Source: Desulfosediminicola ganghwensis
GTDB lineage: Bacteria; Desulfobacterota; Desulfobulbia; Desulfobulbales; Desulfocapsaceae
NCBI RefSeq assembly: GCF_005116675.2
Contig: NZ_CP050699.1
Span: forward strand, 744,001-808,000
DNA: 64,000 nt
Reading direction: 5' to 3'
Below are positions 28,373 through 37,952 of the stretch, one piece after another (position 1 is the stretch's first letter; each line of letters starts with the position of its first letter). The notes below the pieces were generated by a model. That model made no database searches and was not told the DNA's origin. It saw only the letters and a list, made by a program, of their open reading frames with translations. The translations under genes and the position numbers were made by a program.

Positions 28373-29095
28373 CTACATGCTGAAATTTTCGCCAAGGTAC
28401 ATTTTCCTTGCAACTTCGCTTTCAATGATGTCGTTGGCGACACCGCTGGTGAGGATCTGGCCGGCATTCATGATGTAGGCAAAATCGCATACCTGCAGCG
28501 TTTCCCTGACGTTGTGATCTGAGATCAGTACCCCGAGGCCCAGATCTTTGAGGCTGTAGATGAGCTTTTGCAGATCATTTACGGCCAATGGGTCAATCCC
28601 GGCGAATGGTTCATCGAGCAGGATGAACTGGGGGCGTGTAGCAAGGGCCCGCATGATTTCAACCCTGCGACGCTCACCACCCGAGAGTGCATGACCAAGA
28701 TTATTACGAAGATACCCTATCTTCAGGGTTTCCAGCAACTCTTCAATACGATTTTTAATTTCGTTTTTACTTAAACCCAACGGTTCGAGGACAATACGGA
28801 CATTTTCCTCGACAGTGAGTTTTTTAAACACCGAAGGCTCCTGGGCCAGATAGGAGATACCTTTGAGGGCCCGTTTATGAATGGGCAGATGGGTGATCAC
28901 TTCACCGTTTAAGACGATATTGCCGCTGTTGGGGCGGATGAAGCCGGCCATCGAGTAAAACGAGGTGGTCTTGCCGGCACCGTTCGGCCCGAGCAGGCCG
29001 ACCACAACTCCGGTGTTCACCTGCAGACTGACCCCGTTGACTACGGTGCGGCTGCCATATTTTTTGACGATGTTTCGCGTTTCAAGGAGTGCCAT
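28373..29095 (-). CDS. lptB: LPS export ABC transporter ATP-binding protein LptB
   Basis: The 240-residue ATPase has Walker A (GLLGPNGAGKTTSFY), Q-loop, signature motif LSGGERRRVEIMRALA, Walker B (FILLDEPFAGIDPLAV) and H-loop (ISDHNVRETL). The sequence FAGIDPLAV and the rpoN neighbour identify LptB. It powers LPS extraction with LptFG, not seen in this window. Confidence 0.95.
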   Translation of the reverse strand: MALLETRNIVKKYGSRTVVNGVSLQVNTGVVVGLLGPNGAGKTTSFYSMAGFIRPNSGNIVLNGEVITHLPIHKRALKGISYLAQEPSVFKKLTVEENVRIVLEPLGLSKNEIKNRIEELLETLKIGYLRNNLGHALSGGERRRVEIMRALATRPQFILLDEPFAGIDPLAVNDLQKLIYSLKDLGLGVLISDHNVRETLQVCDFAYIMNAGQILTSGVANDIIESEVARKMYLGENFSM

Positions 29096-29189
29096 GTTTA
29101 TCCGGTTGTATCCTTTTGCTGGGAAGAAATTGAGTTTCTACCCGCATTGCTGCGTATACTGCTTCGCGGCCCTTGGGTTGTAGTCGCTG

Positions 29190-29741
29190 TTACTGTTCGA
29201 GAATGGTCATATTGACCCTGCCGGGCTTCTTGTCTTTGCCTTCACCGTTTTCACCCACAACGGCTTTAGTACGCTTGGCGACAACTTCAGAACGGCCTTC
29301 ATCGATGTAATAGATGATTTCATCGCCGCTTACCATGTTTTCGCCTTGCCAGGCCTTGGCGCTGCCGATGAGGCGAAACTTGCGCTCTGCAGCCAGGTAG
29401 ATCATCTTCTGGGAGGTGCCCAGCCAATCGCCACGGGTAATTTCCACATTGCCGTCAGACTGGATTTTTTCCACCTTCTGACCAAGCCGTGCGCCACTGT
29501 TGTTCTTGGCCTGCTGGGTGTAATAGACGGTCATCTTGTCGGAACGGATGCGTACATCTTCCTGTCTCGCATCAACATTTCCGATAAAAATCACGGAGCT
29601 TTCCTTTTCAAGCGAGGACATGCGGTCAGCCTCGATCCGGATAGGGGGATCTTTCTTTTCAGCATAACTTGTCACGCTGAGGCTCAAGGTTATGAGCAGT
29701 GATACCGCTAGAATGCGTATAATGCTGGAACGCTTAATCAT
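29190..29741 (-). CDS. lptA: LPS transport periplasmic protein LptA
   Basis: The 183-residue product has a signal peptide (1-27) and the OstA/LptA beta-jellyroll (IRIEADRMSSLEKESSVIFIGNV, IRSDKMTVYY, GNVEITRGD). It bridges the periplasm for LPS. It is first in the lptA-lptB-rpoN unit. lptC, often just upstream, is absent here; the upstream region has no ORF. Confidence 0.88.
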   Translation of the reverse strand: MIKRSSIIRILAVSLLITLSLSVTSYAEKKDPPIRIEADRMSSLEKESSVIFIGNVDARQEDVRIRSDKMTVYYTQQAKNNSGARLGQKVEKIQSDGNVEITRGDWLGTSQKMIYLAAERKFRLIGSAKAWQGENMVSGDEIIYYIDEGRSEVVAKRTKAVVGENGEGKDKKPGRVNMTILEQ

Positions 29742-30622
29742 AGAATTTCTCCAAAAATCTCCTTTACGGAACGTGTCCTATGCAATTACCAGGCCCATGT
29801 TAGCGCATAGCATAAAAAAAGTAAAGCACAGCTATGCGTGTTGCACGGCGGATATTGAAATATTATAATTTTTTTAGCTGGTGTAGCCGGGCATGTGGTG
29901 GTTCGTGAATAGTGTTTTTGCTGCAATATCCCGGGTCGCGATCAATAGATTTCTCACATAATGGTTGGGAAAAACTAGAATGTATACCCTCTGTTGCGAC
30001 AAGTTACAAGCTGTCTGGTGGCAGTCGAAGTGATTCACTCACACATTTTAATACAATTGTCTCAATCTGGTATTAAAGCAAATTCGCTCCGGCTCCAATC
30101 CTTAATTTTCAATTAGCCCGGATAATCCATCCATCAGTTCCAGGCAGATACCATGGGTGAAAGATATGGTTTTCAAGGGTGGCCGTTACGTAGCGTTTTT
30201 TCTGGTTACTGCTGATCTTCAGCTTGTCGGGGGGATGAGATAGAGATGCTGGGTGAGGTGTGACAGACTGGCCAGCGACCTAGCCTCGCAATTATAATGC
30301 ATATGTGCTTGTAGGGAGGAGTTTTTCAGCTTCAAGCTGCTCCCTCCTGTCACCTTGCTCCTCACGCCTCACTGTCTCCGGTTGAGCCTCGTTATTTTAA
30401 AGATTGTCTTTTGAAGGGCTTCCCCTCAATGATCCTGTGAAATTGGGGCTTCGCTCTCTACAGGGAGCGTGGCACATAACACGCTGTAAGGTCATGGGGA
30501 CGGTCCCATGAGAAGATTCTTTACTTGGTCTGAGCGAATTTGTACAATGCTTGCCTGTTTTAAAGAATCTTCTCTCGTCAACCCGTTTATTTCACTGAAT
30601 TTCAACAACAGGCTGATGTGCT
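29742..30622. other. 880-nt gene-free region between lptA and argB
   Basis: No credible coding frame or RNA gene is visible on either strand. It must hold the divergent promoters for lptA (minus) and argB (plus). Near 30318-30370 a short stretch (CTCCTGTCACCT) also occurs near 19350-19365, suggesting a small dispersed intergenic element. Structured sequence directly upstream of argB is listed separately. Confidence 0.5.
30493..30574 (+). repeat. Hairpin and 14-bp inverted repeat upstream of argB
   Basis: An imperfect hairpin of the GGGGAC-GTCCC type (30493-30510) is followed by GAGAAGATTCTTTA (30510-30523), whose exact reverse complement lies at 30561-30574. The spacer of 37 nt could form the loop. 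It ends about 75 nt before the argB start, so it may be an argB leader structure or a remnant of a mobile repeat. Confidence 0.5.
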
Positions 30623-30649
30623 TTGCCAGCAGCAGCCGCGGATAAGCCA

Positions 30650-31540
30650 ATGAAGGAAAGTATTGAAAGGGCCAAGGTCCTTATAGAGTCGTTGCCGTAT
30701 ATGCAGGAGTTCAGGCACAAAACGGTGGTAATCAAATATGGCGGACACGCCATGGTGGACGAGCATCTCAAAAAACAGTTCGCCCTCGATGTCATTCTGC
30801 TTAAGCAGATAGGGATCAACCCTGTCATCGTCCACGGCGGTGGGCCACAGATCAACCGTTTTCTCGACAAGCTCGATATCAAGCCAAGTTATGTGCAGGG
30901 CATGCGTGTGACTGACGGCGAGACCATGGATGTGGTCGAGATGGTTCTAGTGGGCAAGGTCAACAAGGAAATAGTAGGCCTGATTAACCACTGTGGCGGG
31001 AAGGCGGTGGGACTCTCCGGTCGCGACGGTGACCTGGTCTGTGCCCAGAAACTGAAAATGTGCGCGAAAAGTGATAAGGAAGAGCTTGAGAACAAGCCGC
31101 CGGAGTTGATTGATCTCGGGCGGGTTGGCCAGGTGACGAAAATAAATGCCGGCGTTCTCGAAAGTCTCTACCAGGGGGATTTTATCCCGGTCATTGCTCC
31201 GGTTGGAGTTGGTGAAGATGGGCAGGCATACAATATCAACGCCGATCTGGTGGCTGGCGCTATTGCCGGTGAACTCTCTGCCGAGAAACTGATTTTGCTC
31301 ACCGATGTTCCAGGCGTAAAAGATAAGGAAGGCAACCTCATCCAGACCCTCGAACGGGGCAGGCTGGAAGGGTTGATTGATGACGGCACCATAGCCGGCG
31401 GCATGATTCCTAAAGTCCGCTGTTGTGAAGACGCGTTAAAACGCGGGGTGTCGAAAACGTATATTGTAGACGGCAGGCTGGAACACTCCATCCTGCTCGA
31501 AATGTTTACCCGGGAGGGTGTAGGATCGGAGATTTACTGA
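30650..31540 (+). CDS. argB: Acetylglutamate kinase
   Basis: The enzyme phosphorylates N-acetylglutamate, the second step to arginine. Motifs visible are [10 protein letters not shown] (ATP/phosphate Gly), [20 protein letters not shown] and the C-terminal [14 protein letters not shown]. From the ATG at 30650 it has 296 residues; an in-frame TTG at 30623 would add MPAAAADKP, and neither has a strong RBS. Its stop overlaps argD (TGATG). Confidence 0.93.
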   Translation: MKESIERAKVLIESLPYMQEFRHKTVVIKYGGHAMVDEHLKKQFALDVILLKQIGINPVIVHGGGPQINRFLDKLDIKPSYVQGMRVTDGETMDVVEMVLVGKVNKEIVGLINHCGGKAVGLSGRDGDLVCAQKLKMCAKSDKEELENKPPELIDLGRVGQVTKINAGVLESLYQGDFIPVIAPVGVGEDGQAYNINADLVAGAIAGELSAEKLILLTDVPGVKDKEGNLIQTLERGRLEGLIDDGTIAGGMIPKVRCCEDALKRGVSKTYIVDGRLEHSILLEMFTREGVGSEIY

Positions 31541-32739
31541 TGGAAACGCAAAATGAATTGTTGAAAGCAAAAGGCGATCAGGTATTTGTAGGTACCTATG
31601 CGCGCTACCCTGTGGCGATGGTCAAGGGTGAGGGGACACGGCTTTACGATGCCGACGGTCGCGAGTATCTTGATTTTCTCGGCGGTATCGCCGTGGCAGC
31701 GCTTGGACACTGCCACCCCCGTGTTACCGAGGCAATCTGCCGCCAGGCCGGGGAGCTGGTCCACGTTTCCAATCTCTATTATACCCGCCCGCAGACTGAG
31801 CTTGCCGAGTTGCTGGTAGCCAACACTTTCGCCGACAGGGTCTTTATGGCCAACAGCGGTGCAGAGGCGAACGAGGCTGCCATGAAACTGGCACGAATCG
31901 CCAGTCCGGAGGGCAAGTACGGGATCATAACCCTGGAAGGTTCATTCCATGGGCGTACCCTTGCTGCGGTTGCGGCAACCGGCCAGTCGAAGTTCCACCA
32001 GGGATTCGAGCCGATGCCGGAAGGTTTTCGCCATGCGCCTTTTGGTGATCTCGCAGCGCTTGAGGCGATGATCGACGACACCACCTGTGCCATCATGTGT
32101 GAACCGATCCAGGGCGAGAGCGGCGTTCGCCCCCTTGAGGTTGAGTACCTGAAAGCGATCCGTGCCCTCTGTGATGCACGTGGCTTGCTGCTGATCTTCG
32201 ATGAAGTGCAGACAGGCGTGGGGCGTACCGGTTCTCTCTATGCGTACCAACAGCTCGGTGTGGTGCCGGATATCATGACTTCCGCCAAGGGGCTTGGCAA
32301 CGGCATGCCCATTGGCGCTATGTTGACCACTGAGAAACTTGCGGCCAAAATGGTGCCGGGAACCCACGCTTCAACCTTCGGCGGTAATCCTGTCGCCTGC
32401 GCGGCGGCGGTTGCAACCCTGACGGTGATGTTGGAGGAGTCATTCTTTTCGGCGGTGAATGCCAACAGCACGCATTTCCAGGCTGGGCTGGCCAAAATGG
32501 TCGGGAAATATCCTGCGCTGGTCACCCAGGTGCGTGGCAGCGGTATGATGCTTGGCCTGGTGCTGACCGAAACGGGGAAAGAGCATGGTACGCCAATTGT
32601 TAACGCCCTGCTTGAAAAGGGTTTTATTATAAACTTCGCTGGTGGTACGGCGCTGCGTTTTGTGCCGCCGCTGACCGTGACCAGGGAGGAGATCGACCAG
32701 CTCCTTACAGCTCTCGATGTGACTCTCGCCGAGCTTTAA
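31540..32739 (+). CDS. argD: Acetylornithine aminotransferase
   Basis: The 399-residue class III PLP aminotransferase shows the family signature LLIFDEVQTGVGRTGSLYAY and the PLP-lysine in SAKGLGNGMPIG. It converts acetylglutamate semialdehyde to acetylornithine and often doubles as succinyldiaminopimelate aminotransferase, so it may serve the lysine genes downstream too. Coupled to argB by TGATG. Confidence 0.93.
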   Translation: METQNELLKAKGDQVFVGTYARYPVAMVKGEGTRLYDADGREYLDFLGGIAVAALGHCHPRVTEAICRQAGELVHVSNLYYTRPQTELAELLVANTFADRVFMANSGAEANEAAMKLARIASPEGKYGIITLEGSFHGRTLAAVAATGQSKFHQGFEPMPEGFRHAPFGDLAALEAMIDDTTCAIMCEPIQGESGVRPLEVEYLKAIRALCDARGLLLIFDEVQTGVGRTGSLYAYQQLGVVPDIMTSAKGLGNGMPIGAMLTTEKLAAKMVPGTHASTFGGNPVACAAAVATLTVMLEESFFSAVNANSTHFQAGLAKMVGKYPALVTQVRGSGMMLGLVLTETGKEHGTPIVNALLEKGFIINFAGGTALRFVPPLTVTREEIDQLLTALDVTLAEL

Positions 32740-32879
32740 TAGCCTGTAGAATGGAGTTCCTATGGCTTTTATGACAGCAGGCAACTGAGGGCGAATCGCT
32801 TCATTCCCGAACGGGCCGCTCGCTGCAGCTGATGTTGTCAGGCTATGAGGAGTTTGATTTAACGGGGAAAATGCTTTGC

Positions 32880-32915
32880 AAAGAGTATCATTTTTATGTA
32901 ATGATACTCTTTTTC
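32880..32915 (+). terminator. Terminator or attenuator between argD and argF
   Basis: A stem of about 12 bp (AAGAGTATCATT at 32881-32892 with its complement near 32901-32912) ends in a T-run (TTTTT). It lies in the 300-nt gap after argD and should end most argBD transcription, implying a separate promoter or read-through for argF. The rest of 32740-33039 shows no gene. Confidence 0.8.
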
Positions 32916-33039
32916 TTCCCGCTAAGGAGACTGTGTAGAGTGGGGAGAGGATTTCCCGCACAGCAGGAGCCGGACTACACAATCGGAGCTGTTCCCAGAT
33001 CTCCTGTCCATGTATTCCAGATGATCCACAGGTGATATC

Positions 33040-33954
33040 ATGCCAAAACATTTACGAGCATTACAGTATTTTACCAAGGAAGAGTTACTCGCTTTCATTA
33101 ACCGGGCAATTGTTCTGAAAAAAGAGAAGGCGGAAGGTGTCATCCATCAGCACATGGTGGGAAAGACCGTTGCGCTTATATTTGAGAAACCCTCCACAAG
33201 AACCCGTGTCTCCTTTGAATCGGCCATGTACGGCCTCGGCGGCCAGGTTCTGTTTCTTTCAGGTCGCGACACCCAGCTCTCCCGCTCAGAGCCGCTCAAG
33301 GATACTGCCCGTGTTATGGCACGCTATGTAGACGGCATGGTGGTACGAACCTTCGGCCAGGAAGTGGTCGAAGAGCTTGCCGAATATTCCGATGTACCGG
33401 TGATCAATGCCCTGACAGATTTACACCACCCCTGCCAGATTCTCAGTGACTGCATGACAGTGATTGAAAAGAAGGGTGATATCGATAAATTGCACATCGC
33501 CTGGGTGGGTGACGGCAACAACATGGCCAACTCCTGGATTCAGGCAGCCGGTAAACTTGGATTTTCCCTGACTCTCGCTTGCCCGGAAGGTTTTGAGCCG
33601 GACCAGGAAATTCTTGCAGAAGCGAGAAAGGAAGCTGCGAAGGAGATCAAGGTGGTCCGCGACCCGGCAGAGGCTGTAAAAGGTGCCGACGTGATTAACG
33701 TTGATGTCTGGGCGTCCATGGGCCAGGAAGAAGAGCAGGATGAGCGTCTGAAGCTTTTTGAGGCGTACCAGCTCAACAGTGAACTCCTGCAGAAAGCACC
33801 GGCCGATGCGATCGTTCTGCACTGCCTGCCCGCACACCGCGAGGAAGAGATTACCGAAGAGGTACTTGAGGGTGAGCAGAGTGTGGTCTGGGATCAGGCT
33901 GAGAATAAGATGCATATTCACAAGGCTATATTAGAGATAATGCTCTCGAAATAG
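33040..33954 (+). CDS. argF: Ornithine carbamoyltransferase
   Basis: The 304-residue enzyme has the carbamoyl-phosphate motif EKPSTRTRVSFE, the DLHHPCQILSD motif and the ornithine-binding HCLPAHR. It forms citrulline. The length is that of a standard anabolic OTCase. Confidence 0.95.
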   Translation: MPKHLRALQYFTKEELLAFINRAIVLKKEKAEGVIHQHMVGKTVALIFEKPSTRTRVSFESAMYGLGGQVLFLSGRDTQLSRSEPLKDTARVMARYVDGMVVRTFGQEVVEELAEYSDVPVINALTDLHHPCQILSDCMTVIEKKGDIDKLHIAWVGDGNNMANSWIQAAGKLGFSLTLACPEGFEPDQEILAEARKEAAKEIKVVRDPAEAVKGADVINVDVWASMGQEEEQDERLKLFEAYQLNSELLQKAPADAIVLHCLPAHREEEITEEVLEGEQSVVWDQAENKMHIHKAILEIMLSK

Positions 33955-33989
33955 GGGACTTTCCTGATGCTGCTCAACTGCCTGCGATC

Positions 33990-34112
33990 GCACTGTTCCG
34001 CATAGCTTTACTATGGCGGAACAGCACGCTTGCAGCTATTTGAACCACCTCAGAAAAGCCGGCTGAGGGGAAGGCTACGGTAGAAAAAACCGTGATTTGG
34101 AGACCTTCCCTT
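33990..34112 (+). other. Structured leader between argF and argG
   Basis: A long hairpin (GTTCCGC...GCGGAAC, about 33994-34023) is followed by a second fold. In that fold GGGGAAGG (near 34068) can pair with CCTTCCC (near 34104), enclosing ACGGT...ACCGT. These could end argF transcripts or shape the argG leader. No T-run follows immediately, so the role is open. Confidence 0.4.
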
Positions 34113-34172
34113 ATTTGTGAATTGAAAGAGATTTAGTAATTTTATTATATACCTATTGATTGAGGTTATGTG

Positions 34173-35369
34173 ATGGATGTGAAAAAGATTGTGCTTGCCT
34201 ACTCCGGTGGGCTTGATACTTCAGTAATTCTGAAGTGGCTGGCTGAGGAATATGATGCTCCCGTTATTGCCTACTCCGCCGATATCGGCCAGGAAGAGGA
34301 CTGGGATGCGGTTCGCGAAAAAGGTATGGCAACCGGTGCGGAGAAGGTTATCATCTCCGATCTGAAGAAAGAGTTCGTGGAGGACTACATCTTCCCGGCT
34401 TTCCGTGCCAACGCCATCTACGAGGGTTCCTACCTGCTTGGTACCTCCATTGCCCGTCCGTTGATTGCCAAGGAGCAGATCCGCATTGCCCGGGAAGAGG
34501 GTGCTGATGCGGTGAGTCACGGTGCCACCGGTAAAGGCAACGATCAGGTTCGTTTCGAGCTGGGTTACATCGGTCTCGATCCGAGTATCAAGATCATCGC
34601 CCCGTGGCGTACCTGGGATCTCACCTCTCGTACCAAGCTGGTTGAGTTCGCCAAGAAGCATAACATCCCGATTCCGACCACCAAGAAGAACCCGTACAGC
34701 TGCGACGAGAACCTGCTGCACATCTCTTACGAAGGCGGTATCCTTGAAGATCCGTGGAACGAGCCTGATGAGGACATGTTCAAGATGACTGTCTCTCCGG
34801 AGAATGCACCGGACAAAGCAACCTACATCGAGATCGAGTTCAAAAAAGGTGATCCGGTGGCCATTGACGGTCAGGCTATGGAGCCCCTGGCGCTCTTTAC
34901 CATGCTGAACAAGGTTGCCGGTGCCAACGGTATCGGTCGTCTCGATCTGGTCGAGAACCGTTTCGTCGGCATGAAGTCTCACGGTGTGTATGAGACCCCG
35001 GGCGGCACCCTGATGCGTGAGGCGCATCGTGCGCTGGAGGCAATAACTCTCGACCGTGAGGTTATGAAAGTTCGCGACTCCCTCATGCCGCGTTACGCTG
35101 AGCTGATCTACAATGGTTTCTGGTTCTCACCCGAGCGTGAGTTGTTGCAGCTAACCATGGATGAGGCCCAGAAAACCGTAAACGGCACCGTACGCATGAA
35201 GCTGTATAAGGGAAATTGTATGCCGGTTGGCCGTAAGTCCGAGCAGTCTCTCTACCAGGAGAGCTTTGCCACTTTCGAGGAAGATACTGTCTACGACCAG
35301 GGTGACGCCACCGGTTTCATCCGTCTGAACGGTCTGCGACTCAGAATTCAGGCCTTGCAGAATAAGTAA
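34173..35369 (+). CDS. argG: Argininosuccinate synthase
   Basis: The product begins with the PP-loop ([17 protein letters not shown]) and contains [14 protein letters not shown], the conserved citrulline/aspartate-binding segment. It joins citrulline and aspartate using ATP. I choose the ATG at 34173 (TGAGG eight bases before) over a GTG one codon upstream. The codon pattern suggests high expression. Confidence 0.96.
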   Translation: MDVKKIVLAYSGGLDTSVILKWLAEEYDAPVIAYSADIGQEEDWDAVREKGMATGAEKVIISDLKKEFVEDYIFPAFRANAIYEGSYLLGTSIARPLIAKEQIRIAREEGADAVSHGATGKGNDQVRFELGYIGLDPSIKIIAPWRTWDLTSRTKLVEFAKKHNIPIPTTKKNPYSCDENLLHISYEGGILEDPWNEPDEDMFKMTVSPENAPDKATYIEIEFKKGDPVAIDGQAMEPLALFTMLNKVAGANGIGRLDLVENRFVGMKSHGVYETPGGTLMREAHRALEAITLDREVMKVRDSLMPRYAELIYNGFWFSPERELLQLTMDEAQKTVNGTVRMKLYKGNCMPVGRKSEQSLYQESFATFEEDTVYDQGDATGFIRLNGLRLRIQALQNK

Positions 35370-35373
35370 CGTT

Positions 35374-36774
35374 ATGACACAACAAAAAAAAGAAGGTTCG
35401 GATAAGCTCTGGGGCGGCAGGTTCGCCGAGGGCACAGCCGCTTCGGTGGAGGCGTTTACCGCCTCCATCCACTATGACTCAAGGCTGTATAAATACGATA
35501 TCGCCGGCTCCAAAGCCCACGCCGCTATGTTGGCTGATAGCGGTATCATTGCTGTCGACGAGCTGAAGCTGATTGTCGAGGGGCTCTCCTCCATCGAAAA
35601 GGATATCGAAGAGGGCAATTTCGAGTTCCGCCGTGAACTGGAAGATATTCACATGAATATCGAAAAGGCGCTGGTGGATCGCATCGGCCCTGCCGGTGCC
35701 AAGCTGCATAGTGCCCGTTCCCGTAACGATCAGATTGCGCTGGACTTCAAGATGTACCTGCGGGATCAGTGCGATATCCTCGCCGATCTGCTGCAGAGCA
35801 TCCGCCGTGCGTTTGTGCTGTTGGCCAGGAAGTATCTCGGTCAGGTGATGCCGGGGTATACCCATCTGCAACGAGCGCAACCGGTGCAGATCGCCCATCA
35901 CATGCTGGCCTACTACGAGATGTTCGGTCGAGATCGTGAGCGTATTCTCGACTGCCGAAAGCGTATCAACCTCTCGCCGCTGGGTTGTGCGGCCATGGCC
36001 GGCACCGGCTTGCCTATCAATCGGGAGCAGGTGGCAGAGGCACTCGGTTTTGACGGGGTGACCGCGAACTCCATGGATACCTCAGGTGATCGTGACTACG
36101 CCATCGAGTTCGTGAGCACCTGTACCATGATCCAGCTGCATCTCTCGAGACTTTCCGAGGAGCTGGTGCTCTGGTCTTCTTCCGAGTTCAACTTTGTGGA
36201 AATTTCCGATAAGTTCTGTACCGGCTCGTCGATTATGCCACAGAAGAAAAACCCGGATATCCCTGAGCTGATCCGTGGTAAATCCGGCAGGGTAACCGGT
36301 AGCCTGATGAGCCTGATAACCCTGGTGAAAGGGTTGCCGCTCACCTATAACCGTGACCTGCAGGAAGACAAGGAGCCGGTGTTCGATACCGTAGATACTG
36401 TCACAGCCTCTGTGGCGATTATGGCGGAATTGCTTGAAAATCTTAAATTCCGCACCGATAATATGGTGGAGGCCACCAGAACAGGTTTTATCACCGCCAC
36501 CGATCTTGCGGATTACCTGGTCATGAAAAATGTACCTTTCCGCGAGGCTCATGGTATTGTTGGTGGTGCGGTGGCCTACTGTCTTGACAAGGGTTGTGAG
36601 CTGTATGACCTCTCCATCGAAGAGATGAAGCAGTTTTCCGAGGCGATTGAAGAGGATGTTTTTGCGGTATTGAGTGTTGAGGGCTCGGTGAATAGCCGTG
36701 TTTCAACAGGAGGAACGGGGCTCTCCCGCGTGGAAGAGGCCGTTGTTAATGCTGAAAAACAAATGGGGATATAA
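35374..36774 (+). CDS. argH: Argininosuccinate lyase
   Basis: The 466-residue enzyme has the N-terminal DKLWGGRFAEGTAASVEAF, the HSARSRNDQIALDF segment and the fumarase-family signature SSIMPQKKNPDIPE. It splits argininosuccinate to arginine and fumarate. It begins 4 nt after argG and so is cotranscribed. Confidence 0.96.
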   Translation: MTQQKKEGSDKLWGGRFAEGTAASVEAFTASIHYDSRLYKYDIAGSKAHAAMLADSGIIAVDELKLIVEGLSSIEKDIEEGNFEFRRELEDIHMNIEKALVDRIGPAGAKLHSARSRNDQIALDFKMYLRDQCDILADLLQSIRRAFVLLARKYLGQVMPGYTHLQRAQPVQIAHHMLAYYEMFGRDRERILDCRKRINLSPLGCAAMAGTGLPINREQVAEALGFDGVTANSMDTSGDRDYAIEFVSTCTMIQLHLSRLSEELVLWSSSEFNFVEISDKFCTGSSIMPQKKNPDIPELIRGKSGRVTGSLMSLITLVKGLPLTYNRDLQEDKEPVFDTVDTVTASVAIMAELLENLKFRTDNMVEATRTGFITATDLADYLVMKNVPFREAHGIVGGAVAYCLDKGCELYDLSIEEMKQFSEAIEEDVFAVLSVEGSVNSRVSTGGTGLSRVEEAVVNAEKQMGI

Positions 36775-36776
36775 GG

Positions 36777-37838
36777 ATGAGATCAGGGCGCGGAGCAAAA
36801 GTTGCAGGGACTTTGGTCCTGGGGACTGCTTTACTGGTTGCCGGGGGATGCGGTTTTAAAAACCAGCCGGTGCCACCGGATACAGTAGTGCCTGAAGCAA
36901 TTCGGGATCTGCGCTATACCATTGAAGACAATGGTGCTCAACTGTCCTGGACATATCCTGTAGAAACCATCGCAAGAGAAAATATAGAGGCGATCTCCAC
37001 CTTCGAACTGTTCACGGCGGAGATCCCCCTCGACGATTATTGTGCAGGCTGCCCCGTTCCTTACGGGCGAATCATAGAGATTGACGGCGGCCAGTCGATG
37101 CTGAACAACGTTCCAAGGGTTGCCAGCTACCAGTATGGGCCCCTGAAAAATGCGTATAAGTATTTCTTCAAAGTTCAATCCCGTACCAGTTGGCTTGCTG
37201 CCAGTGATGATTCCAATACCATTACCTTCGTATACCACATACCTGCGGCTCCCCCCGAGGGGCTTCAGGCCGCGGCGGTTGACTCCAGCGTCAAGCTGAG
37301 TTGGCAGCCTGTGAGTACCACCGTGGAAGGCAAGGTTATTGTAAATCCGATTAAATATCAGGTTTTTCGTCGAACCGGTGAGGTTGAGTTTGCCAGGGTT
37401 GGCGGCATAACGAGTGAGACCAGCTATACCGACAAAGCTGTGGTCAATGGCCAGACCTATGACTATGCCGTACAGGCCCTGATGGTCTTTGACGAAGACC
37501 TCACTCCGGGTAAGCGCAGTGCCCATATTTCCGCCACCCCGATTGATATCACCCCGCCGCCCGTTCCTACCGGGGTGATGGTTGTGGCAACCGGAGAAGG
37601 CAACAGGATAATCTGGGATCCACCTGATGAGGACGATACCGCGAGCTATAAAATTTATCGCCGGGATGATAGCCGTGACAGCCTGACTGCGGTGGGAGAG
37701 GCCACTGTGCCGAGCACGACGTTTATCGATTCTTCAGCGGAAGAAGAACGAGTGTATTATTATAGCGTCACGGCCTTGGACAGCCAGCAGCCACCGAACG
37801 AAAGTGAAAGGTCGGAGGAGGCAACCCTGAGGCATTAA
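36777..37838 (+). CDS. Lipoprotein with fibronectin type III domains
   Basis: The 353-residue product has a lipoprotein signal peptide (lipobox VAGGC near residue 26), then three FN3-like units ending near residues 145, 255 and 350. Typical strands are AAPPEGLQAAAVDSSVKLSWQ and IYRRDD. It starts 2 nt after argH, so it is coexpressed with arginine genes, although no metabolic role is evident; such proteins often follow argH in this lineage's neighbourhoods. A terminator follows. Confidence 0.75.
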   Translation: MRSGRGAKVAGTLVLGTALLVAGGCGFKNQPVPPDTVVPEAIRDLRYTIEDNGAQLSWTYPVETIARENIEAISTFELFTAEIPLDDYCAGCPVPYGRIIEIDGGQSMLNNVPRVASYQYGPLKNAYKYFFKVQSRTSWLAASDDSNTITFVYHIPAAPPEGLQAAAVDSSVKLSWQPVSTTVEGKVIVNPIKYQVFRRTGEVEFARVGGITSETSYTDKAVVNGQTYDYAVQALMVFDEDLTPGKRSAHISATPIDITPPPVPTGVMVVATGEGNRIIWDPPDEDDTASYKIYRRDDSRDSLTAVGEATVPSTTFIDSSAEEERVYYYSVTALDSQQPPNESERSEEATLRH

Positions 37839-37880
37839 AGGCGTGTTGTACCAACAGGTCTGTGCCCGATGTAATTTAAT

Positions 37881-37921
37881 GGCCCTTCAGTCCACCCGTA
37901 ATGGCTGAAGGGCTTGTTTTA
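37881..37921 (+). terminator. Rho-independent terminator after the FN3 lipoprotein gene
   Basis: GCCCTTCAG (37882-37890) pairs with CTGAAGGGC (37905-37913), followed by TTGTTTT. It closes the argGH-lipoprotein unit just before dapF. Confidence 0.85.
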
Positions 37922-37952
37922 TGTAAAGTATAATCAGTTAAGGAGTATGGCG

